DNA of 24,703 bases, taken from NCBI GenBank assembly GCA_964509885.1, contig CAZDZL010000051.1:1-24703 (forward strand). Direction: 5' to 3'. How positions within the stretch are numbered: the stretch's first letter is position 1; every line of letters begins with the position of its first letter. Both the position numbers and the translations under genes were made by a program. This DNA comes from Palsa-1447 sp964509885. GTDB taxonomy: Bacteria; Verrucomicrobiota; Verrucomicrobiia; Opitutales; Opitutaceae. Below the pieces are notes generated by a model. That model did not search any database and had not been told where the DNA came from. It worked only from the letters and a program-made list of their open reading frames with translations. Of this stretch, positions 15,605-21,573 are shown in pieces.

Positions 15605-16252
15605 TCATGTCCGGGTCAGCACGACGTGGGTCGCCCGTTGCGAGGGGACATGCTGGGTGCACGTGTATCCCAACTCTGCCATGTTGATGCCGTCGAACAA
15701 CCGCTCGCCCGCGCCGAGCAAGACCGGTGCAATGGCGAGATGAAGTTCATCGATCAACCGCTCCCGGAGGTATTGCCTGATCGTCGCTGCTCCGCCCCCG
15801 ATCCGGACATCCTTCCCGTTGGCGGCATCGCGAGCCCGTTCAAGCGCGACACGAATCCCTCCGGTGATGAAATGAAAGGTCGTGCCCCCCTCCATCACGA
15901 GGGGCGCACGTGGATGGTGGGTGAGCACGAAAACCTGCGTATGGTAGACCGGGTTCTCCCCCCACCATCCCCGCCAGCTCTCGTCGGGCCAAAGACCGCG
16001 CACCGGCCCAAACATGTTTCTGCCCATGATCCAGGATCCAACGTTGCGGAAGCCACGCGCGGCAAAGTCATCGTCAATCCCGGTCTCTCCGTCCTTGCTG
16101 CCGAACAGGTGGGCCTGAAACGTGCGGGTGGCAAACGCCCACCCGTGGAGGGCCTTTCCGCCCACTCCAAGCGGGTTCTCCAGGCTCTGATCGGCGCCCG
16201 CGCCGAAGCCGTCGATCGAGATCGTGTAGCTTTCCACGCGGAGTTTGGCCAT
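15605..16252 (-). CDS. RibD_C/dihydrofolate-reductase-like protein (215 aa)
   Basis: A 215-residue RibD_C-type reductase. Landmarks: YTISIDGFGAGADQSLENPLG, ALHGWAF, IMGRNMFGPVRG, VFVLTHHPRAPLVMEGGTTF, DVRIGGGAATIRQYL (glycine-rich NADPH contact) and IAPVLLGAGERLFDG. The ATG at 16252 precedes the family start; a longer frame to 16483 enters the eroded attC site and the next gene. Its base composition is intermediate between the core genes and the cassettes. It sits 47 bp beyond the most distal attC site (16300-16395), in the same orientation, so it could be either the first native gene or an older cassette that has lost its attC. I found no convincing attC after its stop. Confidence 0.85.
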   Translation of the reverse strand: MAKLRVESYTISIDGFGAGADQSLENPLGVGGKALHGWAFATRTFQAHLFGSKDGETGIDDDFAARGFRNVGSWIMGRNMFGPVRGLWPDESWRGWWGENPVYHTQVFVLTHHPRAPLVMEGGTTFHFITGGIRVALERARDAANGKDVRIGGGAATIRQYLRERLIDELHLAIAPVLLGAGERLFDGINMAELGYTCTQHVPSQRATHVVLTRT

Positions 16253-16299
16253 TGGGTTGCTTCTTTTGCCGCAGGTTTCGGGAAAGCGCGCGCTGAGCC

Positions 16300-16395
16300 G
16301 CCTACCCTTGGTATGACTCGCATTGACGATTGTGCAACCCGTTACCCGCACAGGGTTTGCCTGAGGCGAGGGTCGGAACCAATGAATGGTTATGC
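16300..16395 (-). repeat. attC-1: eroded terminal attC of the array
   Basis: It aligns without gaps over 96 bp with the other sites; against attC-8 I count about 67 of 96 identical positions, including the blocks ACGAT, CCCGCAC and GCCTGAGGCGA. The R'' box (minus strand) is GCATAAC and holds the TAA stop of the 81-aa gene. The R' core is GGTAGGC instead of GTTRRRY, so the GTT crossover core is damaged. It is the left-most recognisable attC. Confidence 0.8.
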
Positions 16396-16635
16396 ACGTG
16401 ATTTCCGCGATCCGGTCGCATAGAGGGCGTTTGGCGGAAATATCTTTTTCAACTCCGCCTGTACCTCCCGCCAAATCCTCCATTCGAGTAAAATACGCCC
16501 CAGCACCGAATCCCCCTTGAGTTGCTCAGCATGGCGACGCCTGGACTCGCCCATGAGTCGCGCCTCAACAACCGAATATGCCTTCGACTGCGGGGAGCGC
16601 GGTCCGGCCGCGACAATCGTGGCGACTCTCTTCAT
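16390..16635 (-). CDS. Small hypothetical protein (81 aa) of the most distal cassette
   Basis: I do not recognise the family. The protein is very basic, with AYSVVEARLMGESRRRHAEQ, then VLGRILLEWRIWREVQAELK, then KIFPPNALYA; the last part looks like an amphipathic helix followed by a P-P-x-x-L-Y motif. It is supported as a real gene because it has the exact layout of the other cassettes: its ATG (16635) is 13 bp from attC-2 and its TAA stop lies inside the R'' box of attC-1 (GCATAAC). It has no room for a promoter. It may no longer be mobile, since both flanking crossover cores are mutated. Confidence 0.6.
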   Translation of the reverse strand: MKRVATIVAAGPRSPQSKAYSVVEARLMGESRRRHAEQLKGDSVLGRILLEWRIWREVQAELKKIFPPNALYATGSRKSRA

Positions 16636-16648
16636 GGGATGCTGAGGT

Positions 16649-16740
16649 GCCTGGCGTTGAATTGACCCGAGCTAAGGATTTCGAGTCGGTTGCCCCGCGC
16701 CAGCCGCGCCGGACGAAAACGTCGAATCCTTCGGTTGGTC
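16649..16740 (-). repeat. attC-2: attC with destroyed crossover core
   Basis: A 92-bp relative of the other sites: left part GCGTTGAATTGACCCGAGCT, right part GACGAAAACGTCGAATCC, then GGTTGGTC. On the minus strand R' reads GCCAGGC where GTTAGGC is expected, so the GTT at which integron integrases cut is GCC. R'' is GACCAAC, which also lost the usual stop codon, so the isochorismatase frame runs on into this site. Confidence 0.85.
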
Positions 16741-17301
16741 CGCGAATTTAAGTGCATCAATGACGGAAGAAGTCGTTACCACGGTCGCGAACTCGCCGTG
16801 CAGCGCTGCTAGGGCGTGGAAATGCACCTCCTCTGGCTTTAGTCGCGTTCCCAGATGCGAGACCCATTCGAACGCCGCGGTCGCGTCCGAGACAACGTAT
16901 GTGTCGAATCCGAGGTTTCCGGCCATTCGAGCCGTCGTCGATATGCAATGAGGTGTTGTCAATCCAACCAGAACAACCCGAGTGGCGCCGAGCCTTCGCA
17001 GCTTCGCTTCGAGTTCGGTTCCAATAAAGGCGCTGTTCACGTCCTTCTCGATGATCGCCTCTGCGGTTCTTGGAGCAATCCAATCCTGAAAGCCGTTTCC
17101 TTCACCACCCGGGTGCAATGGAGAGGCTGGATTCCTGGAATTGTGCTTCACATGAAAAACCGGCCAACCGCTATCTCGCCATGCCGAGAGCAAGACCGCG
17201 ATTTGGCCCTCTGCTCCAGGATTATTTCTGGCTCCCCAATAACTATGAGTGAATCCGCGCTGAACGTCCACGAGTACCAAAGCGGAATTGGCGTAAGACA
17301 T
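16672..17301 (-). CDS. Isochorismatase-like cysteine hydrolase, cassette gene with attC-encoded tail
   Basis: A 209-residue member of the isochorismatase-like/nicotinamidase superfamily. The catalytic triad positions can be seen: Asp12 in LVLVDVQRGF, Lys86 in IIEKDVNSAF, and Cys119 in LTTPHCISTTARMAGNLGF, with the oxyanion cis-peptide region just before the Cys. Substrate unknown; the family hydrolyses amides or vinyl ethers. The ATG at 17301 lies 5 bp from attC-3. A normal end would fall near LKFAD, but R'' of attC-2 no longer supplies a stop, so about 22 residues (188-209, A-D-Q-P-K-D-S-T-F-S-S-G..) are encoded by the attC itself, ending at TAG 16672-16674. An upstream frame to 17376 is inside attC-3 and is not used. 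Confidence 0.88.
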   Translation of the reverse strand: MSYANSALVLVDVQRGFTHSYWGARNNPGAEGQIAVLLSAWRDSGWPVFHVKHNSRNPASPLHPGGEGNGFQDWIAPRTAEAIIEKDVNSAFIGTELEAKLRRLGATRVVLVGLTTPHCISTTARMAGNLGFDTYVVSDATAAFEWVSHLGTRLKPEEVHFHALAALHGEFATVVTTSSVIDALKFADQPKDSTFSSGAAGAGQPTRNP

Positions 17302-17306
17302 GAGTT

Positions 17307-17402
17307 GCCGAATGTTGAAAAATGTCGTCCTAGAGAAGGCGCTGCTCGTGCCCGCGGAAAATGGAGCCTGAGGCAAACGCCGGATCCGACAACGGGTTAG
17401 AC
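17307..17402 (-). repeat. attC-3
   Basis: A 96-bp attC. R'' on the minus strand is GTCTAAC, a good match. R' is ATTCGGC: the first base of the GTT core is A, which should lower or abolish recombination. Its left part is diverged (AATGTTGAAAAATGTCG), while the right part keeps GCCTGAGGCAAACGCCGGAT. It separates the isochorismatase cassette from the GNAT cassette. Confidence 0.9.
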
Positions 17403-17409
17403 TGGGCCT

Positions 17410-17994
17410 TCACTTCATTCGAACAATTTTCTTAGCCATCTCGACGGCGGGCAGGCTCAGGCCACCCTTCAATTCAATATCGTAGCGTCTAACTACGGCG
17501 TAATTGAAAGATGCGTAAAGTGGTTCACCCGCCAAAGTCGCGACAATTTCAACCGCGTCGAAGCCAGCCTCGGCAATCGCGCTCTCACATGCGACCATAA
17601 TGCTGTGACCAATACCCTGCCTGGCAAAGGATGGGTGAACGAAAAAAGCGCGAATTCGCGCCGCGTCCTTGCGCGGGTCCAGCAGTGCATCCTCCGAATC
17701 CCTCGCGCTGTCGCCGCCAAAGCGAGAGGAGCGCTTGCTCCAGCCACCACATCCAACAATTACGCCGTCCCTTTCCGCGAGAAAATAGGTCCCATCACGG
17801 ATGAGCTGCCTGTCCACTCCAAAAACAGGTCCCAGCGCGGCAGCAATCTGCTCCGCCGAGTAATACGGAGCCTGTAACTCGCGAACAGAAACCGTGACAA
17901 CGTCCTCGAGAGCCGAGGCATCAGACTCAACGGCCAAACGAAGAGGCCACCTATGCGTCCCCAATAGTCGCGATCCTAAATTGGCTTCGAGCAT
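17410..17994 (-). CDS. GNAT-family N-acetyltransferase, cassette gene (194 aa)
   Basis: A 194-residue acetyltransferase. The N-terminal strand/helix (WPLRLAVESDASALEDVVTVS) fits the GNAT start; YFLAERDGVIVGCGGWSKRS is the central sheet; IRAFFVHPSFARQGIGHSIM holds the acetyl-CoA pyrophosphate loop (R-Q-G-I-G, the Q/R-x-x-G-x-G/A motif); the end has VEIVATLAGEPLYASFNYAV, matching the YhhY/ElaA-like 'PxY' ending. Acceptor unknown; it is not an obvious aminoglycoside enzyme. The ATG at 17994 lies 6 bp from attC-4, and the mutated R' of that site (GTTTGGA) supplies GGAAG four bases before the ATG, a possible Shine-Dalgarno. The stop is 7 bp before attC-3. Confidence 0.9.
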   Translation of the reverse strand: MLEANLGSRLLGTHRWPLRLAVESDASALEDVVTVSVRELQAPYYSAEQIAAALGPVFGVDRQLIRDGTYFLAERDGVIVGCGGWSKRSSRFGGDSARDSEDALLDPRKDAARIRAFFVHPSFARQGIGHSIMVACESAIAEAGFDAVEIVATLAGEPLYASFNYAVVRRYDIELKGGLSLPAVEMAKKIVRMK

Positions 17995-18000
17995 CGTACT

Positions 18001-18098
18001 TCCAAACGTCCTAATGATCCGCGACGACGGATGGCGTGTCTCCTTCCCCAGCAGGGGGCGTGACAGACGGAGACCATCGATCCGGTAGTCGGTTAGGC
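18001..18098 (-). repeat. attC-4
   Basis: A 98-bp attC with more drift than most. R'' is GCCTAAC and carries the TAA stop of the GNAT gene at 18093-18095. R' is GTTTGGA, which keeps GTT but has lost the usual RGGC. The centre keeps GATCCGCGACGACGGATGGCG. R' together with the next two bases creates GGAAG in front of the downstream gene's ATG. Confidence 0.88.
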
Positions 18099-18614
18099 GG
18101 GCTTGAGCTCGGCCTCATACAAATTGGTCTCCAATTCCTGACCTGGAACCTTCATCGAACGCACGTGACGAAACCCCAAGCGCTCCAGCAGTCGGATCGA
18201 CCGAGCATTTTTCGGGGCTACGACTCCATAGACACAACGTAGCTTCAGTTTGCAACGAGCATAATCGAGAGTTGCACTCGCTGCCTCCGTCGCAAAGCCC
18301 CTTGACCAAAACCGTTGCAAGAACGCAAATCCGAGATCCGGACAATCAAGTGTGTCACGCTTGACTAAGCCGCAGATCCCGATCGGACATGATGCTTCCT
18401 TCAACTCCACCAGGTAGAGTCCAAACCCATGGCATGCGTAGCTCGCCACATATTTCTCCTCGACATAATTAATCGCATCGACAGCCGCTCGAACCCCACG
18501 GTCGCCGATATTGTCAATATACGATGGCTCATTCAGAAGCTCGAGTATGAAGCTAGCGTCCTCAGAGGAAGCTTGCCGTAAGAAGAGCCTGGGCGTGTCA
18601 AAAACAGGGCGCAT
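18093..18614 (-). CDS. GNAT-family N-acetyltransferase (RimJ/RimL type), cassette gene (173 aa)
   Basis: A 173-residue acetyltransferase of the RimJ/RimL group: TPRLFLRQASSEDASFILEL at the start, IGICGLVKRDTLDCPDLGFAF in the sheet, LQRFWSRGFATEAASATLDYA with the CoA loop (R-G-F-A-T-E), and VVAPKNARSIRLLERLGF, the classic 'N-x-x-S-x-x-x-x-E-x-x-G-F' ending. It acetylates an N-terminal or side-chain amine of an unknown acceptor. The ATG at 18614 lies 6 bp from attC-5; an upstream frame to 18704 lies in attC-5. The TAA stop is part of R'' of attC-4 (GCCTAAC), a cassette signature. No visible promoter within the cassette. Confidence 0.92.
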   Translation of the reverse strand: MRPVFDTPRLFLRQASSEDASFILELLNEPSYIDNIGDRGVRAAVDAINYVEEKYVASYACHGFGLYLVELKEASCPIGICGLVKRDTLDCPDLGFAFLQRFWSRGFATEAASATLDYARCKLKLRCVYGVVAPKNARSIRLLERLGFRHVRSMKVPGQELETNLYEAELKPA

Positions 18615-18620
18615 TTTGTC

Positions 18621-18716
18621 ATCTAACGTTGAGATGATCCGCGCTGACGATGGCGCGGCTCGCGCCTCGCACGAGGCGTGCCTGAGGCGAACGTCGGATC
18701 CCATGATTGGTTAGAC
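18621..18716 (-). repeat. attC-5
   Basis: A 96-bp attC with both core boxes intact: R'' GTCTAAC (minus strand) and R' GTTAGAT. The variable terminal hairpin is CGCGCCTCGCACGAGGCG. It closes the BrnT/BrnA cassette. Confidence 0.95.
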
Positions 18717-18742
18717 ATTCGTGGTTCCATCCCAGGGGGGTG

Positions 18743-18973
18743 TTACGCTGTTTTGGGTGAACGCCATCCTAATTCCAATTTTCGGTTAGAGGAAGCGCAG
18801 TCGCGGAGGTACAGGTTTATCAAATTTTGGTATGGGATCCCCGTCTCCGCCGATAGCGCTTTGAAGTACAAAATGACCTCCTCCTCGAGTCGAATTGTTA
18901 CCTGCCTCTTTAGGCGCTTCACGTACGGGTTTGCCCTCGCATTGCTGAAATCATAGATCCTTCTCATATTCAT
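18743..18973 (-). CDS. BrnA-like ribbon-helix-helix antitoxin
   Basis: A 76-residue protein with a short polar N-terminus (YDFSNARANPYVKRLKRQ) followed by a ribbon-helix-helix core: strand QVTIRLEEEV, helix VILYFKALSAETG, turn IPYQ, helix NLINLYLRDCA. This matches BrnA, which neutralises BrnT and represses the operon by binding DNA as a dimer. The start overlaps the BrnT stop by ATGA (18970-18973), with toxin first and antitoxin second, the usual brnT-brnA order. The stop is 26 bp before attC-5. The polar N-terminal arm would contact the toxin. Confidence 0.88.
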   Translation of the reverse strand: MNMRRIYDFSNARANPYVKRLKRQVTIRLEEEVILYFKALSAETGIPYQNLINLYLRDCASSNRKLELGWRSPKTA

Positions 18974-19257
18974 CCTTTCACGTATGGTTTCATCTCCTTC
19001 TTACCCGCGCGTCTTGCAGAGATTATGCGGATAACGTTATTGTTGCTGCGAAAGCAGTGGACGACAACGAGCACTCGGCTAAGCGCGCTCATTCCCATGA
19101 TAACGAAGCGCTCCTCAATTCTGGAGTGGTCCGGATCGGGAATGACAAGTGCCCTTTCGTCGTAGAATACCGTCTTCGCTTCTTCGAACGATACACCATG
19201 TTTCGATTCATTGAGTTCAGCCTTCTTGGAATCCCATTCGAAGGAGAGTTCATTCAT
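18970..19257 (-). CDS. BrnT-like ribonuclease toxin
   Basis: A 95-residue BrnT/RelE-superfamily toxin. It shows the family start (FEWDSKKAELNESKHGVSFE), EAKTVFYDERALVIPDPDHS, EERFVIMGMSALSRVLVVVHC and the hallmark ending IRIISARRAGKKEMKPY. BrnT is a stress-activated endoribonuclease; the basic residues of the IISARRA segment are the usual active-site region. The ATG at 19257 is 97 bp from attC-6, much more than the 0-17 bp of non-toxin cassettes, and a promoter-like pair is present there (19269-19296). It is cotranscribed with the antitoxin through the ATGA overlap. A second BrnT/BrnA pair lies 4 kb to the right and is clearly different in sequence. Confidence 0.93.
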   Translation of the reverse strand: MNELSFEWDSKKAELNESKHGVSFEEAKTVFYDERALVIPDPDHSRIEERFVIMGMSALSRVLVVVHCFRSNNNVIRIISARRAGKKEMKPYVKG

Positions 19258-19268
19258 CTCGACTATGC

Positions 19269-19296
19269 ATTATGGCATATTGCTCCCGTATTTCAA
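19269..19296 (-). promoter_or_regulatory. Candidate promoter of the first brnTA cassette
   Basis: On the minus strand TTGAAA (19291-19296) and CATAAT (19269-19274) are 16 bp apart, close to a sigma-70-type pair. A start point would fall about 5 bp before the BrnT ATG, so the mRNA would be nearly leaderless. A short ATGCAT palindrome lies between the -10 and the ATG. It is the only such pair I see in the 97-bp leader. Confidence 0.45.
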
Positions 19297-19354
19297 GCAA
19301 CAATGGAGCCGTTCCATTCACGGACAGGACGCACCTCAGGTTACCGATTCGAAT

Positions 19355-19450
19355 GTCTAACGTTGAATTGCTCCGCGCTAAGGATGGCGCGACCCCTGCC
19401 CAGCAGGAGACGTGACCGAGGAAAGGGTCGGTTCCGACGATTGGTTCGGC
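19355..19450 (-). repeat. attC-6
   Basis: A 96-bp attC. R' is GTTAGAC. R'' is GCCGAAC, in which the usual TAA is GAA, so the upstream DUF5946 frame is not closed here and runs through the site. The variable hairpin is CCTGCCCAGCAGG. Confidence 0.95.
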
Positions 19451-19959
19451 ACTGAGATCGCACCGGCAATGGACGACAACCAATTACGTATCGTTCCGTG
19501 GTGACCTGACCATGCTACCCAAACCGATGAAGCCCATTCCTTAACTATCCTCTCGTGTTCTGCTCGACCGTTTGCCCTCCAAACATCCGAAACTGTAAGC
19601 GATCCCAAGAATTTCGGTGGCTGCAACCACGCGAAACGTCCTTTAACCCCGACCGCCTCGCGTATCACCTTGGTCGCCCAATCGTTCGATGCGCCGGCTT
19701 CAAGTATCGCACAGAGACTAATTAAGTGCACAGCGACCGATTGAATACTTTGAGCCGAAGCTCGTCCAGGATGCTGTGCCGCAAACGAATCGACCGTAAT
19801 GCGATGAACCCTCGTAAACAGTTCTGGGTCGCCGTATTCGCGCGCCAAGACATCGGAGTAAATTGACCAACATGCTGGAGACGATTCCATATAATCATGG
19901 ACCGGCCCTTCGATGTCGCGGAGAATGGCGCCACAACCTATGCATGGAGAGTCTTTCAT
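19378..19959 (-). CDS. DUF5946-like protein with attC-encoded C-terminal tail, cassette gene
   Basis: A 193-residue protein that fits DUF5946: the N-terminal zinc-like C-x-x-C (Cys6, Cys9 in CIGCGAIL), GPVHDYMESSPACWSIYSDV with a further His and Cys, VLAREYGDPE, VHRITVDSFAAQHPG, QSVAVHLISLCAILEAG, and FLGSLTVSDVWRANG. The His/Cys pattern suggests a metal site; no activity is known. The ATG at 19959 is 17 bp from attC-7. Residues 171-193 (P-N-Q-S-S-E-P-T-L..) are encoded by attC-6 because its R'' box has GAA in place of TAA; the frame ends at a TAG in the left half of attC-6. Related proteins would normally end near the preceding AGAISV. Confidence 0.82.
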   Translation of the reverse strand: MKDSPCIGCGAILRDIEGPVHDYMESSPACWSIYSDVLAREYGDPELFTRVHRITVDSFAAQHPGRASAQSIQSVAVHLISLCAILEAGASNDWATKVIREAVGVKGRFAWLQPPKFLGSLTVSDVWRANGRAEHERIVKEWASSVWVAWSGHHGTIRNWLSSIAGAISVPNQSSEPTLSSVTSPAGQGSRHP

Positions 19960-19976
19960 TGGGCGTTTTGTAAACT

Positions 19977-20072
19977 GCCGAACGTCGAGGTGAACCGCTC
20001 TAAGGAAGGCGCGGCTCCTTCCCCGCAGGAGACGTGCCTGAGGAAAGCACCGGATCCGATGATTGGTTAGGC
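19977..20072 (-). repeat. attC-7
   Basis: A 96-bp attC. R'' is GCCTAAC and R' is GTTCGGC, so the GTT core is intact. It keeps GGATCCGATGATTGG next to R''. It lies between the DUF5946 gene and the 101-aa membrane protein gene. Confidence 0.95.
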
Positions 20073-20076
20073 GTTT

Positions 20077-20382
20077 TCAGAGGTGAAGGAGAAAGACTGG
20101 CGCGGCGGCTACCAACAAAGCCAGAAATTGTAATACCAATACGCGTAGCGCTGCCTGCGGAGCCTTTCGCAGCCATTTTATCCCAAAAAAGGCGACCAGC
20201 GGAAATTGTGCGCAGACCAGTAGTTGCCAAATGTGAGCAGCCGCACCTTCGTCCGACTGCCGCACAGCGCCATGAGTTAGAACGTAGCCAGCTACGATCG
20301 TGAACGCAGCAAGCGACATCATGATGGGAGCGAATGCGGCAGGCCGCCTAATCAGAACGCTTAGACTTGGTTTCGTGTCCAT
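20077..20382 (-). CDS. Small membrane protein (101 aa), cassette gene
   Basis: A protein with three hydrophobic segments: about residues 15-37 (FAPIMMSLAAFTIVAGYVL), 49-70 (IWQLLVCAQFPLVAFFGIKW) and 78-100 (ALRVLVLQFLALLVAAAPVF). The N-terminus (MDTKPSLSVLIRRPA) is positive. I do not recognise the family. It is accepted as a gene because it fills its cassette: ATG at 20382 is 10 bp from attC-8 and the stop is 4 bp from R'' of attC-7. It has no promoter room. Nothing suggests a toxin partner. Confidence 0.75.
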   Translation of the reverse strand: MDTKPSLSVLIRRPAAFAPIMMSLAAFTIVAGYVLTHGAVRQSDEGAAAHIWQLLVCAQFPLVAFFGIKWLRKAPQAALRVLVLQFLALLVAAAPVFLLHL

Positions 20383-20392
20383 GAGTTGATGC

Positions 20393-20488
20393 GCCTAACG
20401 TTGAAGTGATCCGCGTTAACGATGGCGCGACTCGTGCCCCGCACGAGTCGTGCCTGAGGCGAATGTCGGATCCGGTGATTGGTCAGGT
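20393..20488 (-). repeat. attC-8
   Basis: A 96-bp attC. R'' is ACCTGAC and provides the TGA stop of the ParE-like toxin; R' is GTTAGGC, a perfect core. The variable hairpin is ACTCGTGCCCCGCACGAGT. This is one of the least damaged sites and a good reference copy. Confidence 0.95.
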
Positions 20489-20800
20489 CCGGTCATTGAG
20501 GTCTGTAGGCGACATAGGAGACTGCGCGCCATGCCAGTAGCGAGCAACGCCAACGACTCGGGCGGCATCGTCGATGCGATAAATGATACGATATGGCGGC
20601 AAAACGAGTTGCCGAATGTTGCTATCCGCAAATTCGCGAACGATGCCGCCCGATCGCGGAAACGCGGCGAGAGGCTTCGTCTTCTCGATCAGCGCAAATC
20701 CCAATTTTTGGGCGGCCTCGGGACGATCCGGACTAATGTAGAGCACGATATCTCGAAGATCGGATATCGCTCGAGGTGCGATGATTATTTTGTAGTCCAC
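20483..20800 (-). CDS. ParE/RelE-family toxin, cassette gene
   Basis: A 105-residue ParE-type toxin: YKIIIAPRAISDLRDIVLYI at the start, DRPEAAQKLGFALIEKTKPL, AAFPRSGGIVREFADSNIRQ, LVLPPYRIIYRIDDAARVV and the end VARYWHGAQSP, which is the classic ParE R-x-x-x-x-H-G region. ParE toxins bind DNA gyrase, while RelE relatives cut mRNA; sequence alone does not settle which. Its start overlaps the antitoxin stop by 16 bp. The TGA stop lies in R'' of attC-8 (ACCTGAC). Confidence 0.92.
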   Translation of the reverse strand: MDYKIIIAPRAISDLRDIVLYISPDRPEAAQKLGFALIEKTKPLAAFPRSGGIVREFADSNIRQLVLPPYRIIYRIDDAARVVGVARYWHGAQSPMSPTDLNDRT

Positions 20801-20970
20801 GAGGCGATCATCTTCTCGACATCGGCGAGAGGTACCCCGTCCCCCCGGTCAAGTTGATCAAGGCCTTCGCGCACTCCAGAAATGAACTCAATCTCCTTGG
20901 CAATATCCTGGAGTGAAACGTCTTCCGGAAGGCGATCAAGGAGATTGCTGACGAGTTGTTTGTTGCTCAC
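20785..20970 (-). CDS. Antitoxin of the ParE-like toxin (61 aa)
   Basis: A 61-residue protein: N-terminal helix-rich half (SNKQLVSNLLDRLPEDVSLQ, then DIAKEIEFISGVREGL) followed by LDQLDRGDGVPLADVEKMIA and SWTTK. The last part (G-D-x-V-P-x-x-x-V-x-x-x-I-x-x-W) is the standard toxin-wrapping tail of small antitoxins that pair with ParE/RelE toxins. It starts at GTG (20970), 48 bp from attC-9, leaving room for its own promoter; a weak TTGCAG-17-TAGCAT pair is visible there. Antitoxin first and toxin second with overlap is typical. Confidence 0.85.
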   Translation of the reverse strand: MSNKQLVSNLLDRLPEDVSLQDIAKEIEFISGVREGLDQLDRGDGVPLADVEKMIASWTTK

Positions 20971-21018
20971 GAGGAAATGCTAAGATGGCAGCAATTCACC
21001 TGCAAGACGTTTGACCGG

Positions 21019-21114
21019 GCCTAACGTTGAGATGATCCGCGTTAACGACGGCGCGGCTCGTGCCCCGCACGAGACGTGCCTGACGAAAACGTCGGATCCG
21101 TCGATTGGCTCGGC
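21019..21114 (-). repeat. attC-9
   Basis: A 96-bp attC. R' is GTTAGGC; R'' is GCCGAGC, one base off the AAC triplet. The variable hairpin is CTCGTGCCCCGCACGAG. It follows the 111-aa hypothetical gene, which stops just before it. Confidence 0.94.
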
Positions 21115-21115
21115 A

Positions 21116-21451
21116 TCATATGACGGGAGGAGGAGAAATCAGAAATCCTGGGTGCTCCAATGCATGCTTCACTGCGCGCACCGCTGCGGATAGGGCGGCT
21201 CGTTCGCTGGCGAATGGTGTAACGCCGGATTGGAAGATGGGCATCACCTTTCCATTTATGGTCTCACAACAAAACAACGATTCGCGAACGTTGGAACCGA
21301 TTTCGAAGGTACGCGAACCGGCACAAATGGTGGCGTGCCATTCGTGTGACTCGAACGAGAGCGAATCGAGTCGCGCTTTCAGGCCCGCTGTCTGTAGTTC
21401 GCCCTGAAGTAGAGCGCGGATCGATTCTTCAACTGGTGAGCCGGTATTCAC
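21116..21451 (-). CDS. Hypothetical protein (111 aa), cassette gene
   Basis: Not recognised. The protein is mixed alpha/beta: SPVEESIRALLQGELQTAGL (helix), KARLDSLSFESHEWHATICA, SRTFEIGSNVRESLFCCETI (strands with a Cys-Cys pair), then VTPFASERAALSAAVRAVKH (long helix) and a short ending HPGFLISPPPVI. I chose the GTG at 21451, 4 bp from attC-10; the frame could also begin at a TTG at 21469 inside attC-10. The TGA stop (21116-21118) is 1 bp before attC-9. No promoter room. A small immunity-like or binding protein is possible, but that is a guess. Confidence 0.55.
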   Translation of the reverse strand: MNTGSPVEESIRALLQGELQTAGLKARLDSLSFESHEWHATICAGSRTFEIGSNVRESLFCCETINGKVMPIFQSGVTPFASERAALSAAVRAVKHALEHPGFLISPPPVI

Positions 21452-21455
21452 GGAT

Positions 21456-21551
21456 GCCGAACGTTGCAATGACCCGCGCTAACGATGGCGCGGCTCCTGC
21501 CACGCAGGAGACGTGCCTGAGGCAAACGTCGGATCCGACGATTGGTTCGGC
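21456..21551 (-). repeat. attC-10
   Basis: A 96-bp attC. R'' is GCCGAAC and R' is GTTCGGC; both keep the essential AAC/GTT. It differs from the common form at AATGACCC but keeps GCCTGAGGCAAACGTCGGAT. Confidence 0.95.
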
Positions 21552-21573
21552 AGTGGCATTCTAACGTAGAGAC

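Noticed and set aside
15514..15609. Possible further attC after the third RibD_C reductase (GTTCATG at the right end, 96-bp spacing)
   Set aside because: Only scattered matches such as CGATG near the right end; no shared central block like GCCTGAGGCGA. Not better than chance by eye.
15378..15662. Short minus-strand frames in the gap between two reductase genes, one with a hydrophobic run (VLAVAVSLLVVG)
   Set aside because: No start signal, no family pattern and overlap with the third reductase gene; at best a remnant.
19250..19483. A 77-codon minus-strand frame through attC-6 and the leader of brnT
   Set aside because: It is mostly translated attC and promoter sequence and overlaps the toxin start and the DUF5946 gene.
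20000..20230. A minus-strand frame ending in the same attC-encoded tail (attC-7)
   Set aside because: It overlaps the 101-aa membrane protein in another frame, and the membrane protein fits the cassette layout better.
20450..20857. A 135-codon plus-strand frame opposite the ParE-like toxin
   Set aside because: It starts inside attC-8 and is antisense to a clear toxin-antitoxin pair.
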